64,000 bases of DNA from Pseudomonadota bacterium (GCA_031119395.1 JAVHYA010000003.1:1-64000); one strand, 5' to 3'; shown: positions 46,390 to 56,580, counted from the stretch's first letter. A program made the numbers and translations. Notes: generated by a model not told the origin, from the sequence alone.

Positions 46390-47871
46390 TCAGGCGCGTG
46401 GCTTGCGCGACGGCGCCGAGGCCTTGCGCGACGCCGTGGGGGCCAGCTTGCGTGAACCGGCGGCCTTGCGGGCCGGTGCGGCGCTGGCGACCGGCGCAGC
46501 CGACGGCGTGACCTTGCGGGAGGCGGTGCGCGGGCGGGCGGCGGTCGGTGCGGCCTTGATCGTGTCTTCCGATGTGAGGTCCCGCGGCGTGGCGACGCGG
46601 CGTGCGCGCACCTGCGGCTCGTCATGGGCCGCGACGAAGGCCTGCACGCGCGGGTAGACCAGGTCACGCCAGCGGCGGCCGCTGAAGATGCCGTAGTGGC
46701 CGGCGCCCTTGACCTCGTAGTGCTCGCCTCCGGGGATCTGCGTGCACAACTCGTGCGCCGCCTGCGTCTGGCCCGAGCCGGAGATGTCGTCCAGCTCGCC
46801 CTCGACCGTGAGCAGGGCGGTGGTGCGGATGTCCTGGGGCCGCACGCGCTCGACCTGGCCGTCGGGGTTCTTCACGTCCCAGGTGCCGTTGACGAGATCG
46901 AATTCCTGGAACACCGTCTTGATGGTCTCCAGGTAGTAGTCCGCATCCATGTCGAGGACGGCGTTGTACTCGTCGTAGAACTTGCGGTGTGCCTCGGCGC
47001 TCGCGTCGTCGCCCTTGATGAGGTCCTTGAAGTAGTCGTAGTGGCTGCTGGCGTGGCGGTCGGGGTTCATGGCCACGAATCCGGTGTGCTGCAGGAAGCC
47101 CGGATACACCCGGCGGCCTTCACCGGGGAAGCCCTGGGGCACGCGGTAGATGACGTTGTTCTCGAACCACTCGAAGCTCTTGTTCATCGCCAGGTTGTTC
47201 ACCGCGGTGGGCGACTTGCGGGCGTCGATGGGGCCGCCCATCATGGTCATCGACAGCGGCGTGGTCTCGCCGCGGCTGGCCATGAGCGAGATGGCGGCCA
47301 GCACCGGCACGGTGGGCTGGCACACGCTCATCACGTGGCAGTTGCCGTACTCGGCCTGCAGGTGGCGGATGAAGTCCTGCACGTAGTTGATGTAGTCGTC
47401 GAGGTGGAACTCGCCGTCCGACAGGGGCACCAGGCGGGCGTTCTTCCAGTCGGTGATGTAGACCTTGTGGCCCTGCAGCATGGTGCGGACCGTGTCGCGC
47501 AGCAGCGTGGCGTAGTGGCCCGACAGCGGCGCCACGATCAGCACCACGGGCTGGGCCTTCAGCGTCTCCAGCACCTGCTCGTCGTCGGTGAAGCGCTTGA
47601 AGCGGCGCAACTGGCAGAAGGGCTTGTCGATCTCCACGATCTCGTGGATGACGACGTCGCTGCCGTTGACCTTGACGGTCTTGATGTCGAACTCGGGTTT
47701 CTCGTAGTCCTTGCCCAGCCGGTAGATCAGGTCATAGCTGGCCGCCACGCGCTGCGACATCGGCATCTGGCTGAACATCGCGCCGGAACTGAACAGCTTG
47801 GAGGCAGCCTGCGCGAAGTCGGCGAACGGCTCCATGAGGGAGCGTTGCGCTTCGTAGAGTTGGTACAGCAT
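46390..47871 (-). CDS. phaZ: intracellular polyhydroxyalkanoate depolymerase with basic tail
   Basis: This 493-residue PhaZ of the intracellular type starts MLYQLYEAQRSLMEPF like R. eutropha PhaZ1. The nucleophile is Cys184 in VMSVCQPTVP; the Asp is in GELDDISG and the His in GAGHYGIF. It degrades stored polyhydroxybutyrate granules. Beyond about residue 426 lies a Lys/Arg/Ala/Pro/Ser tail with repeated RK-A pairs and no structure, reminiscent of PhaF/PhaM-like DNA-binding tails. The CDS starts at the ATG at 47871; an upstream TTG would add ten residues. Confidence 0.92.
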   Translation of the reverse strand: MLYQLYEAQRSLMEPFADFAQAASKLFSSGAMFSQMPMSQRVAASYDLIYRLGKDYEKPEFDIKTVKVNGSDVVIHEIVEIDKPFCQLRRFKRFTDDEQVLETLKAQPVVLIVAPLSGHYATLLRDTVRTMLQGHKVYITDWKNARLVPLSDGEFHLDDYINYVQDFIRHLQAEYGNCHVMSVCQPTVPVLAAISLMASRGETTPLSMTMMGGPIDARKSPTAVNNLAMNKSFEWFENNVIYRVPQGFPGEGRRVYPGFLQHTGFVAMNPDRHASSHYDYFKDLIKGDDASAEAHRKFYDEYNAVLDMDADYYLETIKTVFQEFDLVNGTWDVKNPDGQVERVRPQDIRTTALLTVEGELDDISGSGQTQAAHELCTQIPGGEHYEVKGAGHYGIFSGRRWRDLVYPRVQAFVAAHDEPQVRARRVATPRDLTSEDTIKAAPTAARPRTASRKVTPSAAPVASAAPARKAAGSRKLAPTASRKASAPSRKPRA

Positions 47872-48014
47872 GGGGACCGCTAGAGTTTTGCTGCGGTGCA
47901 ATATAGCAGTGGGCGTGCCGGCGTTCTATCCGCAAAACTACCGTCCCATCGGCACAAGCGCACATCCGGACGCGCCGGCTGGAGGCCGGAGTCGCGCAGG
48001 CGACGCTGTGGCGC

Positions 48015-48638
48015 TCAGGTGCCGGCGTAGCGACCGGGCTTGTGGTTGACCCACAGGAAGCCGCCCATGACCACCGCGCCCAGGACCGACCAGCCCACCC
48101 GCGCCGGCTCCACCACCAGGAGCGCCAGCGCCACCACCGTGCAGTCGATGGCCAGTTGCACCTTGCCCGCGCGCCAGCCGCGCCTGTCCTGCAGGTACAG
48201 CGCCAGGATGGTCGCGCCGCCCAGGCTCGCGCGGTGCCGCGCCAGGAACAGGCAGCCCGTGCCCAGCATCAGCCCGCCGAAGACGGCCGCGAAGGCCGGG
48301 TGCAGCGACTGGATGGCGATGAAGCGCGGTGCCAGCGTGGTCATGACCGACAGCAGCGCAATGGCCGCGAAGGTCTTGAGCGTGAACTCCCGCCCCATCT
48401 GGCGCCAGGCGAACCAGTAGAAGGGCAGGTTGACCACGAAGAAGAGCGGGCCGAAGCCGATGCCGGTGGCGTAGTGCAGCAGGAACGCGGCCCCCGCCGT
48501 GCCGCCCGTCAGCAGGCCGGCCTGGCCGAACACCACCATCGCCATGGCGACGAAGAGCGTGCCGGCGAGCACGGCCTGCACGTCTTCGAAGCGGCTGTGG
48601 CTCAACGTGGGGCGCACGGCGGGGTGAGGGGTGTCCAT
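48015..48638 (-). CDS. YitT-family membrane protein
   Basis: This 207-residue protein has about five transmembrane helices of the YitT (DUF161) type: VLAGTLFVAMAMVVFGQAGLLTGG, then GFGPLFFVVNLPFYWFAW, and a glycine-rich central part. The start at 48638 (MDTPHPAV) is chosen over an in-frame ATG at 48668. Its role is unknown; members have been linked to ion or metabolite transport. A palindromic repeat lies between it and the divergently placed nucleotidyltransferase stop. Confidence 0.85.
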   Translation of the reverse strand: MDTPHPAVRPTLSHSRFEDVQAVLAGTLFVAMAMVVFGQAGLLTGGTAGAAFLLHYATGIGFGPLFFVVNLPFYWFAWRQMGREFTLKTFAAIALLSVMTTLAPRFIAIQSLHPAFAAVFGGLMLGTGCLFLARHRASLGGATILALYLQDRRGWRAGKVQLAIDCTVVALALLVVEPARVGWSVLGAVVMGGFLWVNHKPGRYAGT

Positions 48639-48695
48639 CGACACCGACGAATGCAAGAGCCGCGCCACACGCCGGGCGCGGCCGAGGCGCCGAGC

Positions 48696-48712
48696 GCTAT
48701 CGAATCGATAGC
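48696..48712. repeat. 17-bp palindrome GCTATCGAATCGATAGC, copy 4
   Basis: Perfect arms GCTATC/GATAGC. On the minus strand it is preceded by GGGCGCGAGCA and CCCGCCGGAC, nearly the same flank as copy 1. It supplies the stop codon (TAG, 48697-48699) of the nucleotidyltransferase gene. Confidence 0.85.
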
Positions 48713-49392
48713 TGCTCGCGCCCGTCCGGCGGGCGCTGGAGGCCGATTCGGTGCACGAGCAATGGGCGTGCGGGTGCCTGGCTTTCGGTGTCGAGCACGG
48801 TGAGCCAGGGCCAGCGGCGCCGGTAGTCGGCGGCCTTGGCGGCGTACAGGCGGGGATCGGGGCTGCGCCGGTTGGGCCGCAGCACCCCGCCCATCAGGCC
48901 GGCGAGCCCGTCGGACGCATACAGGGTGAGGCCGTCGGCACGCGCCTGCAGGCCGATGCAGGTGCCTTCGACCAGGAAGCGGTCGATGCCGTCCATGGCG
49001 TTCTTCAGCGGGCTGTAGGGGGCGCCGAAATGCGCCTCGTACCAGGTGTGGACGCGGGCCTGGTTCTTGACTTCCAGCGTCACCGGCAGGTCGGCACAGG
49101 CCGCCTCCACGCGCCGGGCCACGGCGTGCTCGGCCTCGACCGAGAGATCGCCGCCGTCGAAGTAGAAGAGGTCGTAGTCGCGGATGCCGTCCATGGGCGG
49201 CCGGCCGGTGCGCAGGTTCCACACGGTCTGGAACAGGCAGCCGGCGACCAGCCACGCATCGGGCAGCCCGAGCGCGGGCAGCCGCTCCAGGATGGCGCGG
49301 TTCGCGGGATTGGCCAGCGCCTGGTCGACAAAAAGCCGGGCCAGCGCCTCGGCGCTGCCCGGAGATGCTGGCGCGTTGAAGTGCGAGGTCAT
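48697..49392 (-). CDS. nucleotidyltransferase family protein
   Basis: This 231-residue protein of the NTP_transf_6-like family has LVAGCLFQTVWNLRTGRPP followed by a metal-binding IRDYDLFYFDGGDLS (Asp-Asp pair). It would transfer a nucleotide to an unknown acceptor. The last five residues (EQLSIR region) are encoded by the palindromic repeat and the stop lies inside it, as at the meaB end. Its true C terminus may have been altered by the repeat. No operon partner is evident; it is followed by an intergenic hairpin repeat and tyrB. Confidence 0.82.
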   Translation of the reverse strand: MTSHFNAPASPGSAEALARLFVDQALANPANRAILERLPALGLPDAWLVAGCLFQTVWNLRTGRPPMDGIRDYDLFYFDGGDLSVEAEHAVARRVEAACADLPVTLEVKNQARVHTWYEAHFGAPYSPLKNAMDGIDRFLVEGTCIGLQARADGLTLYASDGLAGLMGGVLRPNRRSPDPRLYAAKAADYRRRWPWLTVLDTESQAPARPLLVHRIGLQRPPDGREQLSIR

Positions 49393-49474
49393 CGAGCGTA
49401 GAAAACGCGTTGCGCGCTGCGCTCGAACTCGTCAGGGCACCCGCGGAACTGGCTTTGCCAGGCCGCTGGGTGCG

Positions 49475-49498
49475 CCCCCTTCGCGAAGCAGAAGGGGG
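49475..49498. repeat. intergenic hairpin CCCCCTT...AAGGGGG
   Basis: Perfect 7-bp stem with a CGCGAAGCAG loop lying between tyrB and the nucleotidyltransferase gene, both on the minus strand. A short following CGAAGCCG is repeat-like. I recognise this as a small family repeat that often ends transcripts in Comamonadaceae. Confidence 0.5.
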
Positions 49499-49522
49499 AG
49501 CGGCGAAGCCGCATGGGGGATG

Positions 49523-50719
49523 TCAGACCACTTTCGCAATGGCCTGGCAGACGTAGTCGATGTTCTTGCTGTTCAGCGCCGCCACGCACATGCGGCCGGT
49601 GTCGGTGCCGTACACGCCGAACTCGCTGCGCAGGCGGACCATCTGGTCCTTGGACAGGCCCGAGTAGCTGAACATGCCGATCTGGCTGGTGATGAAGCCC
49701 ATGTCCTGCTTCACGCCGGCGGCCTTCAGGCCGTCGACCAGCTTCTGGCGCATGGCCTTGATGCGCACGCGCATCTCGCCCAGTTCCTTCTCCCACAGGG
49801 CGCGCAGCTCGGGGTTGCCCAGCACGGCCGCCACCACGGCCCCGCCGTGCGTCGGCGGGTTGCTGTAGTTGGTGCGGATCATGATCTTGAGCTGCGACAG
49901 CACGCGCGCGGCCTCGTCCTTGTCGGCGCACAGCACCGACAGGGCGCCCACGCGCTCGCCATACAGGCTGAAGCTCTTGGAGAACGAGGTGGCGACGAAG
50001 AAGTTCAGGCCGGCGGCGACGAACTTGCCGATCACGGCGCCGTCTTCCTGGATGCCGTTGCCGAAGCCCTGGTAGGCCATGTCCAGGAAAGGCGTGAGGT
50101 TCTTCGCCTTGACGGCGGCAACGACCTGGTCCCACTGGGCGGGAGTGATGTCGTAGCCGGTCGGGTTGTGGCAGCAGGCGTGCAGCACGACGATGGTGCC
50201 GGCGGGCGCGGCGTTCAGCGCGGCCAGCATGCCCTCGAAGTTCACCCCGCGCTTCTCGGCGTCGTAGTAGGGATGCGTCTCGACGGTGAAGCCGGCCTGG
50301 GTGAACAGGGCGCGGTGGTTCTCCCAGCTCGGGTCGCTGATGAGCACCTTGGCGTTCGGGCTGAGCTTCTTGAGGAAGTCGGCGCCGATCTTCAGGCCGC
50401 CGGTGCCGCCCAGGCCCTGGACGGTGGCGACACGGCCCGACTTGACCGGCTCGCTGTCGGCGCCGAAGACCAGCGACTTGACGGCCGCGTCATAGGCGGC
50501 GATGCCGTCGATCGGCAGGTAGCCGCGGGCGCTGGGCGCCTTCATCATGTCGGCTTCGGCCTTCTTCACGCACTCCAGCAGGGGCAGCTTGCCGTTGTCG
50601 TCGTAGTACACGCCCACGCCCAGGTTGACCTTGTTGGGGTTGGTGTCGGCGGCAAATTGTTCGTTGAGACCCAGGATCGGGTCGCGCGGCGCCATTTCGA
50701 CGGCGGTGAACAGAGACAT
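49523..50719 (-). CDS. tyrB: aromatic/aspartate aminotransferase
   Basis: This 398-residue PLP enzyme of aminotransferase subgroup Ialpha has Lys248 in SFSKSFSLYGER that forms the Schiff base, Asp213 in FLDMAYQGF that pairs with the PLP nitrogen, and Asn185 in HNPTGYD. The start MSLFTAVEMAPRDPIL is family-typical. It moves amino groups between aspartate or aromatic amino acids and 2-oxoglutarate. It would make or use indole-3-pyruvate or phenylpyruvate, which links it only loosely to the aromatic island. It is divergent from uvrB (164-bp gap). Confidence 0.92.
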   Translation of the reverse strand: MSLFTAVEMAPRDPILGLNEQFAADTNPNKVNLGVGVYYDDNGKLPLLECVKKAEADMMKAPSARGYLPIDGIAAYDAAVKSLVFGADSEPVKSGRVATVQGLGGTGGLKIGADFLKKLSPNAKVLISDPSWENHRALFTQAGFTVETHPYYDAEKRGVNFEGMLAALNAAPAGTIVVLHACCHNPTGYDITPAQWDQVVAAVKAKNLTPFLDMAYQGFGNGIQEDGAVIGKFVAAGLNFFVATSFSKSFSLYGERVGALSVLCADKDEAARVLSQLKIMIRTNYSNPPTHGGAVVAAVLGNPELRALWEKELGEMRVRIKAMRQKLVDGLKAAGVKQDMGFITSQIGMFSYSGLSKDQMVRLRSEFGVYGTDTGRMCVAALNSKNIDYVCQAIAKVV

Positions 50720-50883
50720 TTGGAGAAAGTCCTTCGGATGGTGGGCTGCCCGGCGCAGAAGGCAGGGCTTTCGGCGATCCCGCGGCTGCGCTAGCCTTGC
50801 GGGTTCGCTTGAATTTTACCGGGCCGGTCTGCAGCTGTAGCGCAACACCGTCTCCCGACCACCGTCCCCATCTGTAGCGCACG

Positions 50884-52995
50884 ATGCCTTCTGCCCCCGA
50901 TACCCCCGAAGCCGTCCTGGACACGCCCCGCCAGGGCGAGTTCGTCAGCTTCCCCGATTCCCCGTTCCAGCTGTTCCAGCCCTACCCGCCGGCGGGTGAT
51001 CAGCCCAACGCCATCGCCAAACTGGTCGAGGGCGTGCAGGACGGCGAGGTTTTCCAGACCCTGCTGGGCGTGACCGGCTCGGGCAAGACCTTCACCATGG
51101 CCAACGTGATCGCGCGGCTGGGCAAGCCGGCGATCGTGTTCGCGCCCAACAAGACGCTGGCGGCCCAGCTGTACAGCGAGTTCCGCGAGTTCTTCCCGAA
51201 GAACGCCGTGGAGTACTTCGTCAGCTACTACGACTACTACCAGCCCGAGGCCTACGTGCCGCAGCGCGACCTGTTCATCGAGAAGGACTCCTCGATCAAC
51301 GAACACATCGAGCAGATGCGCCTGTCGGCCACCAAGAGCGTGCTGGAGCGGCGCGACGTGGTGATCGTGGCGACCGTGAGCGCCATCTACGGCATCGGCA
51401 CGCCCGAGGACTACATGGAGATGCGGCTGATCATGCGCGTGGGCGACAAGGTCGGCCAGCGCGACCTGATCGGGCGGCTGATCCGCATGCAGTACACCCG
51501 CAACGAGCAGGATTTCGCCCGCGGCACCTTCCGGGTGCGCGGCGACACCATCGACGTGTTCCCGGCCGAGCACAGCGAACTGGCGATCCGCATCGAGCTC
51601 TTCGACGACGAGATCGAGACGCTGTCGCTGTTCGACCCGCTCACCGGCCGCATCCGGCAGAAGGTGCCGCGCTTCACCATCTACCCGTCGAGCCACTACG
51701 TCACGCCGCGCGACAAGACGCTGCGCGCCGTCGACACCATCAAGGCGGAACTGGCCGACCGGCTCAAGGAACTGGTCGGCGCCGGCAAGCTGGTCGAAGC
51801 CCAGCGCCTGGAGCAGCGCACCCGCTTCGACCTGGAGATGCTGGCCGAGATCGGGCACTGCAAGGGCATCGAGAACTACACGCGCCACCTCTCCGGCGCG
51901 GCCCCGGGGCAGCCGCCGGCCACGCTGACGGACTACATGCCCAAGGACGCGATCATGTTCCTGGACGAGAGCCACCAGATGATCGGCCAGCTGGGCGCCA
52001 TGTACAACGGCGACCGGGCGCGCAAGACGACGCTGGTGGAATACGGCTTCCGGCTCCCTTCTGCGCTGGACAACCGGCCCCTGAAGTTCGAGGAGTTCGA
52101 GACGCGCATGCGGCAGTGCGTCTTCGTCTCGGCCACGCCGGCCGACTACGAGAAGACGCACACCGGCCAGGTGGTCGAGCAGCTGGTGCGGCCCACGGGC
52201 CTGATCGATCCCGAGGTGGAAGTGCGCCCGGCGACGCACCAGGTCGACGACGTGCTGCAGGAGATCCGCATCCGGGTCGAGAAGAACGAGCGCGTGCTCA
52301 TCACCACGCTGACCAAGCGCATGGCCGAGCAGCTCACCGACTACCTGGGCGACAACGGCGTGAAGGTGCGCTACCTGCACAGCGACGTGGACACGGTGGA
52401 GCGGGTGGAGATCCTGCGCGACCTGCGCCTGGGCACCTTCGACGTGCTGGTGGGCATCAACCTGCTGCGCGAGGGCCTGGACATTCCCGAGGTGTCGCTC
52501 GTGGCGATCCTCGATGCCGACAAGGAAGGCTTCCTGCGGGCCGAGCGCAGCCTGATCCAGACCATCGGCCGGGCGGCGCGCAACCTGCACGGCAAGGCCA
52601 TCCTGTACGCCGACAACATGACCGCGTCGATGAAGAAGGCGATCGACGAGACCGAGCGTCGGCGGGCCAAGCAGATCGCGTTCAACGAGGCCCACGGCAT
52701 CACGCCGCGCAGCATCGTCAAGCAGGTGCGCGAGCTGATCGACGGCGTCTACAGCGAGAAATCGGGCAAGGAGGCGGCCAAGCGCGAGCTGGACCGGGCC
52801 AAGGTCGAGGACATGTCCGAGAAGGACATCGCCAGGGAGATCAAGCGGCTGGAAAAGCAGATGCTCGAGCACGCCAGGAACCTGGAGTTCGAGAAGGCGG
52901 CGCGGGTGCGCGACCAGCTCGCCTTGCTGCGCGAGCAGGCCTTCGGCGCGGCCGGGGGCGACAACATCGCGGTGCTGCCGGCCGGCGGCTCCTGA
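50884..52995 (+). CDS. uvrB: excinuclease ABC subunit B
   Basis: This 703-residue UvrB has Walker A GVTGSGKT at about 62-69, the damage-probing beta-hairpin [16 protein letters not shown]-box-like FLDESHQ, the helicase motif QTIGRAARN and the C-terminal UVR domain ([12 protein letters not shown]) that contacts UvrC. It is the damage-verification factor of nucleotide-excision repair. The upstream DNA contains CTGTAGCGCA twice, 37 bp apart (50835 and 50872), but no clear LexA box. Start chosen as the first ATG. Confidence 0.96.
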   Translation: MPSAPDTPEAVLDTPRQGEFVSFPDSPFQLFQPYPPAGDQPNAIAKLVEGVQDGEVFQTLLGVTGSGKTFTMANVIARLGKPAIVFAPNKTLAAQLYSEFREFFPKNAVEYFVSYYDYYQPEAYVPQRDLFIEKDSSINEHIEQMRLSATKSVLERRDVVIVATVSAIYGIGTPEDYMEMRLIMRVGDKVGQRDLIGRLIRMQYTRNEQDFARGTFRVRGDTIDVFPAEHSELAIRIELFDDEIETLSLFDPLTGRIRQKVPRFTIYPSSHYVTPRDKTLRAVDTIKAELADRLKELVGAGKLVEAQRLEQRTRFDLEMLAEIGHCKGIENYTRHLSGAAPGQPPATLTDYMPKDAIMFLDESHQMIGQLGAMYNGDRARKTTLVEYGFRLPSALDNRPLKFEEFETRMRQCVFVSATPADYEKTHTGQVVEQLVRPTGLIDPEVEVRPATHQVDDVLQEIRIRVEKNERVLITTLTKRMAEQLTDYLGDNGVKVRYLHSDVDTVERVEILRDLRLGTFDVLVGINLLREGLDIPEVSLVAILDADKEGFLRAERSLIQTIGRAARNLHGKAILYADNMTASMKKAIDETERRRAKQIAFNEAHGITPRSIVKQVRELIDGVYSEKSGKEAAKRELDRAKVEDMSEKDIAREIKRLEKQMLEHARNLEFEKAARVRDQLALLREQAFGAAGGDNIAVLPAGGS

Positions 52996-53095
52996 TCGCC
53001 GGGACCGGCGCGCCGTCGCCATCCGCCTGCTTCCGGCGGGCTGGAACCGGTTTCAGCGGGTTTACCCGAGCAGAACCCAGGGCTTTCTGGTAAAC

Positions 53096-53112
53096 TTGAG
53101 CGAAACACTCAA
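53096..53112. promoter_or_regulatory. inverted repeat upstream of iscR
   Basis: TTGAG-cgaaaca-CTCAA, preceded by GGTAAAC, lies about 135 bases before the iscR ATG in an otherwise empty 252-bp intergenic stretch. It could be the isc promoter or the binding site for IscR, but I cannot match it to a known consensus. Confidence 0.35.
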
Positions 53113-53247
53113 CAAAAGTCTGAACTTCGCGATGAAGGGCCGTCTCTGATCCCTGGATGGGCATGAGGCGGGCAGGGGCGGAGACGACGCCACCCGGGCT
53201 CTGTTCCAGGTGTCATTTCAACGGTAAGCACTTCGAAGGAGCTTGCG

Positions 53248-53784
53248 ATGCGTCTCACAACCAAGGGCCGTTTTGCGGTCACGGCCATGATCGATCTGGC
53301 ACTGCGCCAGAACACCGGCCCGGTCACGCTGGCGGCCATCAGCCAGCGGCAGCAGATCTCGCTGTCGTACCTCGAGCAGCTGTTCGGCAAGCTGCGCCGC
53401 CACGAGCTCGTCGAATCGACCCGCGGCCCGGGCGGCGGTTATTCGCTGGGCCGCAAGGCGTCGGACATCACCGTGGCCGACATCATCGTCTCGGTGGATG
53501 AGCCGATCGACGCGACCCAGTGCGGCGGCAAGGAAAACTGCCTGGGCGAAGCCGGCCGCTGCATGACGCACGAGCTGTGGGCATCGCTGAACCAGAAGAT
53601 GGTCGAGTTCCTGGATTCGGTCACGCTGCAGAAGCTGGTCGACGACCAGATCGCCAAGGGCGTGCAGATCGAGAACAAGCCGGCGGTCAAGCGGGCCATC
53701 TCGAGCCAGCCGGTGGTCAAGCCGATCCGCGTGAACGCGCCGAATTCGGTCTTTGCCCTCGGCAACGCCTTCGCCAAATCCTGA
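53248..53784 (+). CDS. iscR: iron-sulfur cluster regulator IscR
   Basis: This 178-residue Rrf2-family regulator has the winged helix-turn-helix ([21 protein letters not shown]) and the cluster ligands Cys92, Cys98, Cys105 and His108 in the [17 protein letters not shown] region. That spacing has one residue more than E. coli IscR between the second and third Cys. It binds a [2Fe-2S] cluster and represses the isc operon when clusters are plentiful. The long C-terminal tail after residue 140 is a betaproteobacterial feature. Confidence 0.94.
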   Translation: MRLTTKGRFAVTAMIDLALRQNTGPVTLAAISQRQQISLSYLEQLFGKLRRHELVESTRGPGGGYSLGRKASDITVADIIVSVDEPIDATQCGGKENCLGEAGRCMTHELWASLNQKMVEFLDSVTLQKLVDDQIAKGVQIENKPAVKRAISSQPVVKPIRVNAPNSVFALGNAFAKS

Positions 53785-53863
53785 TTCCCCCGGGCAGTCG
53801 CCGGCGGCTTCGGCCCCGGCCGGCCCACGCGCATTGTTTGACCCACGCCAGCACGAGCAAGCC

Positions 53864-55084
53864 ATGGATGTGACTCCCCATTTCCCGATCTACCTGGACT
53901 ACGGCGCCACCACGCCGGTCGACCCGCGCGTGGTCGACGCGATGATCCCCTGGCTGCGGGAGCATTTCGGCAACCCCGCGTCGCGCAGCCACGCCTGGGG
54001 CTGGGAGGCCGAGGAGGCCGTCGAGAAGGCCCGGGCGCAGGTGGCCGACCTGATCGGCGCCGACCCGCGCGAGATCGTGTGGACCTCCGGCGCCACCGAG
54101 TCCGACAACCTGGCCATCAAGGGGGCGGCACACTTCTACAAGGGCAAGGGCAAGCACCTCATCACCGTCAAGACCGAGCACAAGGCGGTGCTGGACGTGA
54201 TGCGCGAGCTGGAACGCCAGGGCTTCGAGGTGACCTACCTCGACGTCGAGGAGAACGGCCTGCTCGACCTGGAGAAGTTCAAGGCGGCGATCCGGCCCGA
54301 CACCATCCTTGCGAGCGTCATGTACGTGAACAACGAGATCGGCGTCGTCCAGGACGTGGTCGCGCTGGGCAACCTGTGCCGTGAGAAGGGCGTGATCTTC
54401 CATGTCGATGCCGCACAGGCCACGGGCAAGCTGGAGATCGACGTCGCCAAGCTGCCCATCGACCTGATGAGCCTGGCCTCGCACAAGACCTACGGCCCGA
54501 AGGGCATCGGTGCGCTGTACGTGCGCCGCAAGCCGCGCGTGCGGCTGGAGGCCCAGATGCACGGTGGCGGCCACGAGCGCGGCATGCGTTCGGGCACCTT
54601 GCCGACGCACCAGATCGTCGGCATGGGCGAGGCCTTCCGCATCGCCAAGGCCGAGATGAAGGACGACATCGCCAAAGCCCAGCGCCTGCAGAAGCGCCTG
54701 CTCGACGGCCTGAAGGACGTCGAACAGGTCTTCATCAACGGCGACCTCGAGCACCGCGTGCCGCACAACCTGAACATGAGCTTCAACTTCGTCGAAGGCG
54801 AGTCGCTGATCATGGGCATCAAGGGCCTGGCGGTGTCGTCGGGCTCGGCCTGCACCTCGGCCAGCCTGGAGCCGAGCTATGTGCTGCGCGCCCTGGGCCG
54901 CAGCGACGAGCTCGCGCACAGCAGCCTGCGCATGACCATCGGCCGTTTCACGACCGAGGAAGAAATCGACTACGCCATCGCCACCATCAAGCACAACGTG
55001 AGCAAGCTGCGCGAGCTCAGCCCGCTGTGGGAGATGTACCAGGACGGCGTCGACCTGAGCACCATCCAGTGGGCGGCGCACTGA
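53864..55084 (+). CDS. iscS: cysteine desulfurase IscS
   Basis: This 406-residue PLP enzyme supplies sulfur for clusters and thio-modified tRNA. The Schiff-base Lys208 is in ASHKTYGPK and the persulfide Cys330 is in [10 protein letters not shown], corresponding to E. coli Cys328. The ATG at 53864 gives the family start [16 protein letters not shown]. It sits 79 bases after iscR and 42 before iscU. The C terminus ends STIQWAAH, the short tail that interacts with IscU. Confidence 0.96.
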   Translation: MDVTPHFPIYLDYGATTPVDPRVVDAMIPWLREHFGNPASRSHAWGWEAEEAVEKARAQVADLIGADPREIVWTSGATESDNLAIKGAAHFYKGKGKHLITVKTEHKAVLDVMRELERQGFEVTYLDVEENGLLDLEKFKAAIRPDTILASVMYVNNEIGVVQDVVALGNLCREKGVIFHVDAAQATGKLEIDVAKLPIDLMSLASHKTYGPKGIGALYVRRKPRVRLEAQMHGGGHERGMRSGTLPTHQIVGMGEAFRIAKAEMKDDIAKAQRLQKRLLDGLKDVEQVFINGDLEHRVPHNLNMSFNFVEGESLIMGIKGLAVSSGSACTSASLEPSYVLRALGRSDELAHSSLRMTIGRFTTEEEIDYAIATIKHNVSKLRELSPLWEMYQDGVDLSTIQWAAH

Positions 55085-55126
55085 GCGCCGCCGACCGAAG
55101 AACTCCACGATTGAAGAGGTAACACC

Positions 55127-55543
55127 ATGGCTTATTCCGAGAAGGTCATCGACCACTACGAGAACCCGCGCAACGTCGGCTCCTTCGACAAGGGCGACGA
55201 CTCGGTCGGCACCGGCATGGTCGGGGCACCGGCCTGCGGCGACGTGATGAAGCTGCAGATCAAGGTCAATGCCGAAACCGGCGTGATCGAGGATGCACGC
55301 TTCAAGACCTATGGCTGCGGCTCGGCGATCGCGTCCTCGTCGCTGGTGACCGAATGGGTCAAGGGCAAGACGCTGGACGAGGCGGCCGCGCTCAAGAACG
55401 CGCAGATCGCCGAGGAACTGGCGCTGCCGCCGGTGAAGATCCACTGCTCGATCCTGGCCGAAGACGCGATCAAGGCCGCCGTGAACGACTACAAGGCCAA
55501 GCACGGCGCCAAGGCCCCGGCTGGCGAAGAAGCCGTCCACTGA
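55127..55543 (+). CDS. iscU: Fe-S cluster scaffold IscU
   Basis: This 138-residue scaffold has cluster ligands Cys37, Cys64 and Cys107 with Asp39, and the HscA-recognition motif LPPVK at 100-104. It accepts persulfide from IscS and builds [2Fe-2S] clusters. Starting ATG preceded by AGAGG. The C-terminal tail is Ala-rich. Confidence 0.97.
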   Translation: MAYSEKVIDHYENPRNVGSFDKGDDSVGTGMVGAPACGDVMKLQIKVNAETGVIEDARFKTYGCGSAIASSSLVTEWVKGKTLDEAAALKNAQIAEELALPPVKIHCSILAEDAIKAAVNDYKAKHGAKAPAGEEAVH

Positions 55544-55580
55544 TCCCTCCTTTTCGTCGTTGTTCGTTCGTCCCCGCACC

Positions 55581-55904
55581 ATGTCCGTCACATTGACCGA
55601 AGCCGCTGCCCGCCACGTGAACCGCTACCTGACCAAGCGGGGCAAGGGGGTGGGCGTGCGGCTCGGCGTCAAGACGACGGGGTGCTCGGGCCTGGCCTAC
55701 AAGCTCGAGTACGTGGACGAGATGTCTCCCGAGGACGTGGTCTTCGAAGATCACGGCGTGAAGGTGCTCGTGGACCCGAAGAGCCTGGCCTACATCGACG
55801 GCACGCAGCTGGATTTCGTGCGCGAGGGCCTGAACGAAGGCTTCAAGTTCAACAACCCGAACGAACGCGACCGCTGCGGCTGCGGCGAGAGCTTCCGGAT
55901 CTAG
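55581..55904 (+). CDS. iscA: A-type Fe-S carrier IscA
   Basis: This 107-residue carrier has the three conserved cysteines, Cys35 ([10 protein letters not shown]), Cys99 and Cys101 (CGCGESF). It delivers or repairs clusters in apo-proteins. It lies 37 bases after iscU. Two terminator-like hairpins follow immediately before hscB. Confidence 0.96.
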   Translation: MSVTLTEAAARHVNRYLTKRGKGVGVRLGVKTTGCSGLAYKLEYVDEMSPEDVVFEDHGVKVLVDPKSLAYIDGTQLDFVREGLNEGFKFNNPNERDRCGCGESFRI

Positions 55905-55933
55905 CCACTCGCTGCGGCGAGGGCGATTGCAAG

Positions 55934-55957
55934 AGCCGCCGCCCGAGGCGGCTTTTT
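55934..55957 (+). terminator. terminator 1 after iscA
   Basis: AGCCGCC-gcccga-GGCGGCT followed by TTTTT: a compact Rho-independent terminator on the coding strand. Confidence 0.75.
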
Positions 55958-55985
55958 GTCGCCGGGCCGCCCCAAGACAGAAAGC

Positions 55986-56040
55986 ACCCCCACGGAGGGG
56001 CGCGAACCACGCGGCTGCGGGGAGCGTGGGGGCCTTTTTT
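55986..56040 (+). terminator. terminator 2 before hscB
   Basis: A longer hairpin with arms CCCCCAC (55987-55993) and GTGGGGG (56026-56032) around an inner GC-rich loop, followed by CC and six T. It is placed 22 bases before the hscB start. Confidence 0.7.
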
Positions 56041-56061
56041 GTTGGCCGTCCTGCGATCGAC

Positions 56062-56580
56062 ATGAACCTCAACGACACCGACTTCGAACTCTTCGCCGTG
56101 CCGCCGACCTTCGCGCAGGAGCGTGCGGCGCTGGACGCACGCTGGAAGGAACTGCAGCGCGAGGCCCACCCTGACCGCTTCGCGGCCCAGGGCGCAGCCG
56201 CGCAGCGCGTCGCGATGCAGTGGTCGGTGCGCATCAACGAGGCCTACCAGCGCCTGAAGGACCCGCTGCGGCGTGCCACGTACCTGTGCGAGCTCAACGG
56301 TGCACCGGTGCAGGCCGAGACCAACACCGCCATGCCGCCGGAGTTCCTGATGCAGCAGATGGAGTGGCGCGAGGCGCTCGACGAGGCGGCCGACGAAGCC
56401 GCGCTCGATGTGCTGAAGGCCCAGGTGGATGAGGCGCGTGCGCGCGCCTTGTCTTCGCTGGACTGGCTCATCGACGAGAAGGGCGACTACCTGGCCGCAG
56501 CCGCGCAGGTCAGAGCCCTCATGTTCATCGAGCGCTTTGCCTCCGAGGTCGACCAGCGTTTCGATCGGCTAGGACAATAG
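56062..56580 (+). CDS. hscB: Fe-S co-chaperone HscB
   Basis: This 172-residue J-domain co-chaperone has the HPD motif at 36-38 in EAHPDRF. The N-terminal [12 protein letters not shown] box is that of HscB rather than other J proteins. The C-terminal three-helix domain ([20 protein letters not shown]) binds IscU. Start at 56062 lies 22 bases after a terminator-like hairpin. Confidence 0.95.
   Translation: MNLNDTDFELFAVPPTFAQERAALDARWKELQREAHPDRFAAQGAAAQRVAMQWSVRINEAYQRLKDPLRRATYLCELNGAPVQAETNTAMPPEFLMQQMEWREALDEAADEAALDVLKAQVDEARARALSSLDWLIDEKGDYLAAAAQVRALMFIERFASEVDQRFDRLGQ

Noticed and set aside
50821-50883. LexA box before uvrB
   Set aside because: CTGT is present twice but no ACAG partner at the right spacing is found.
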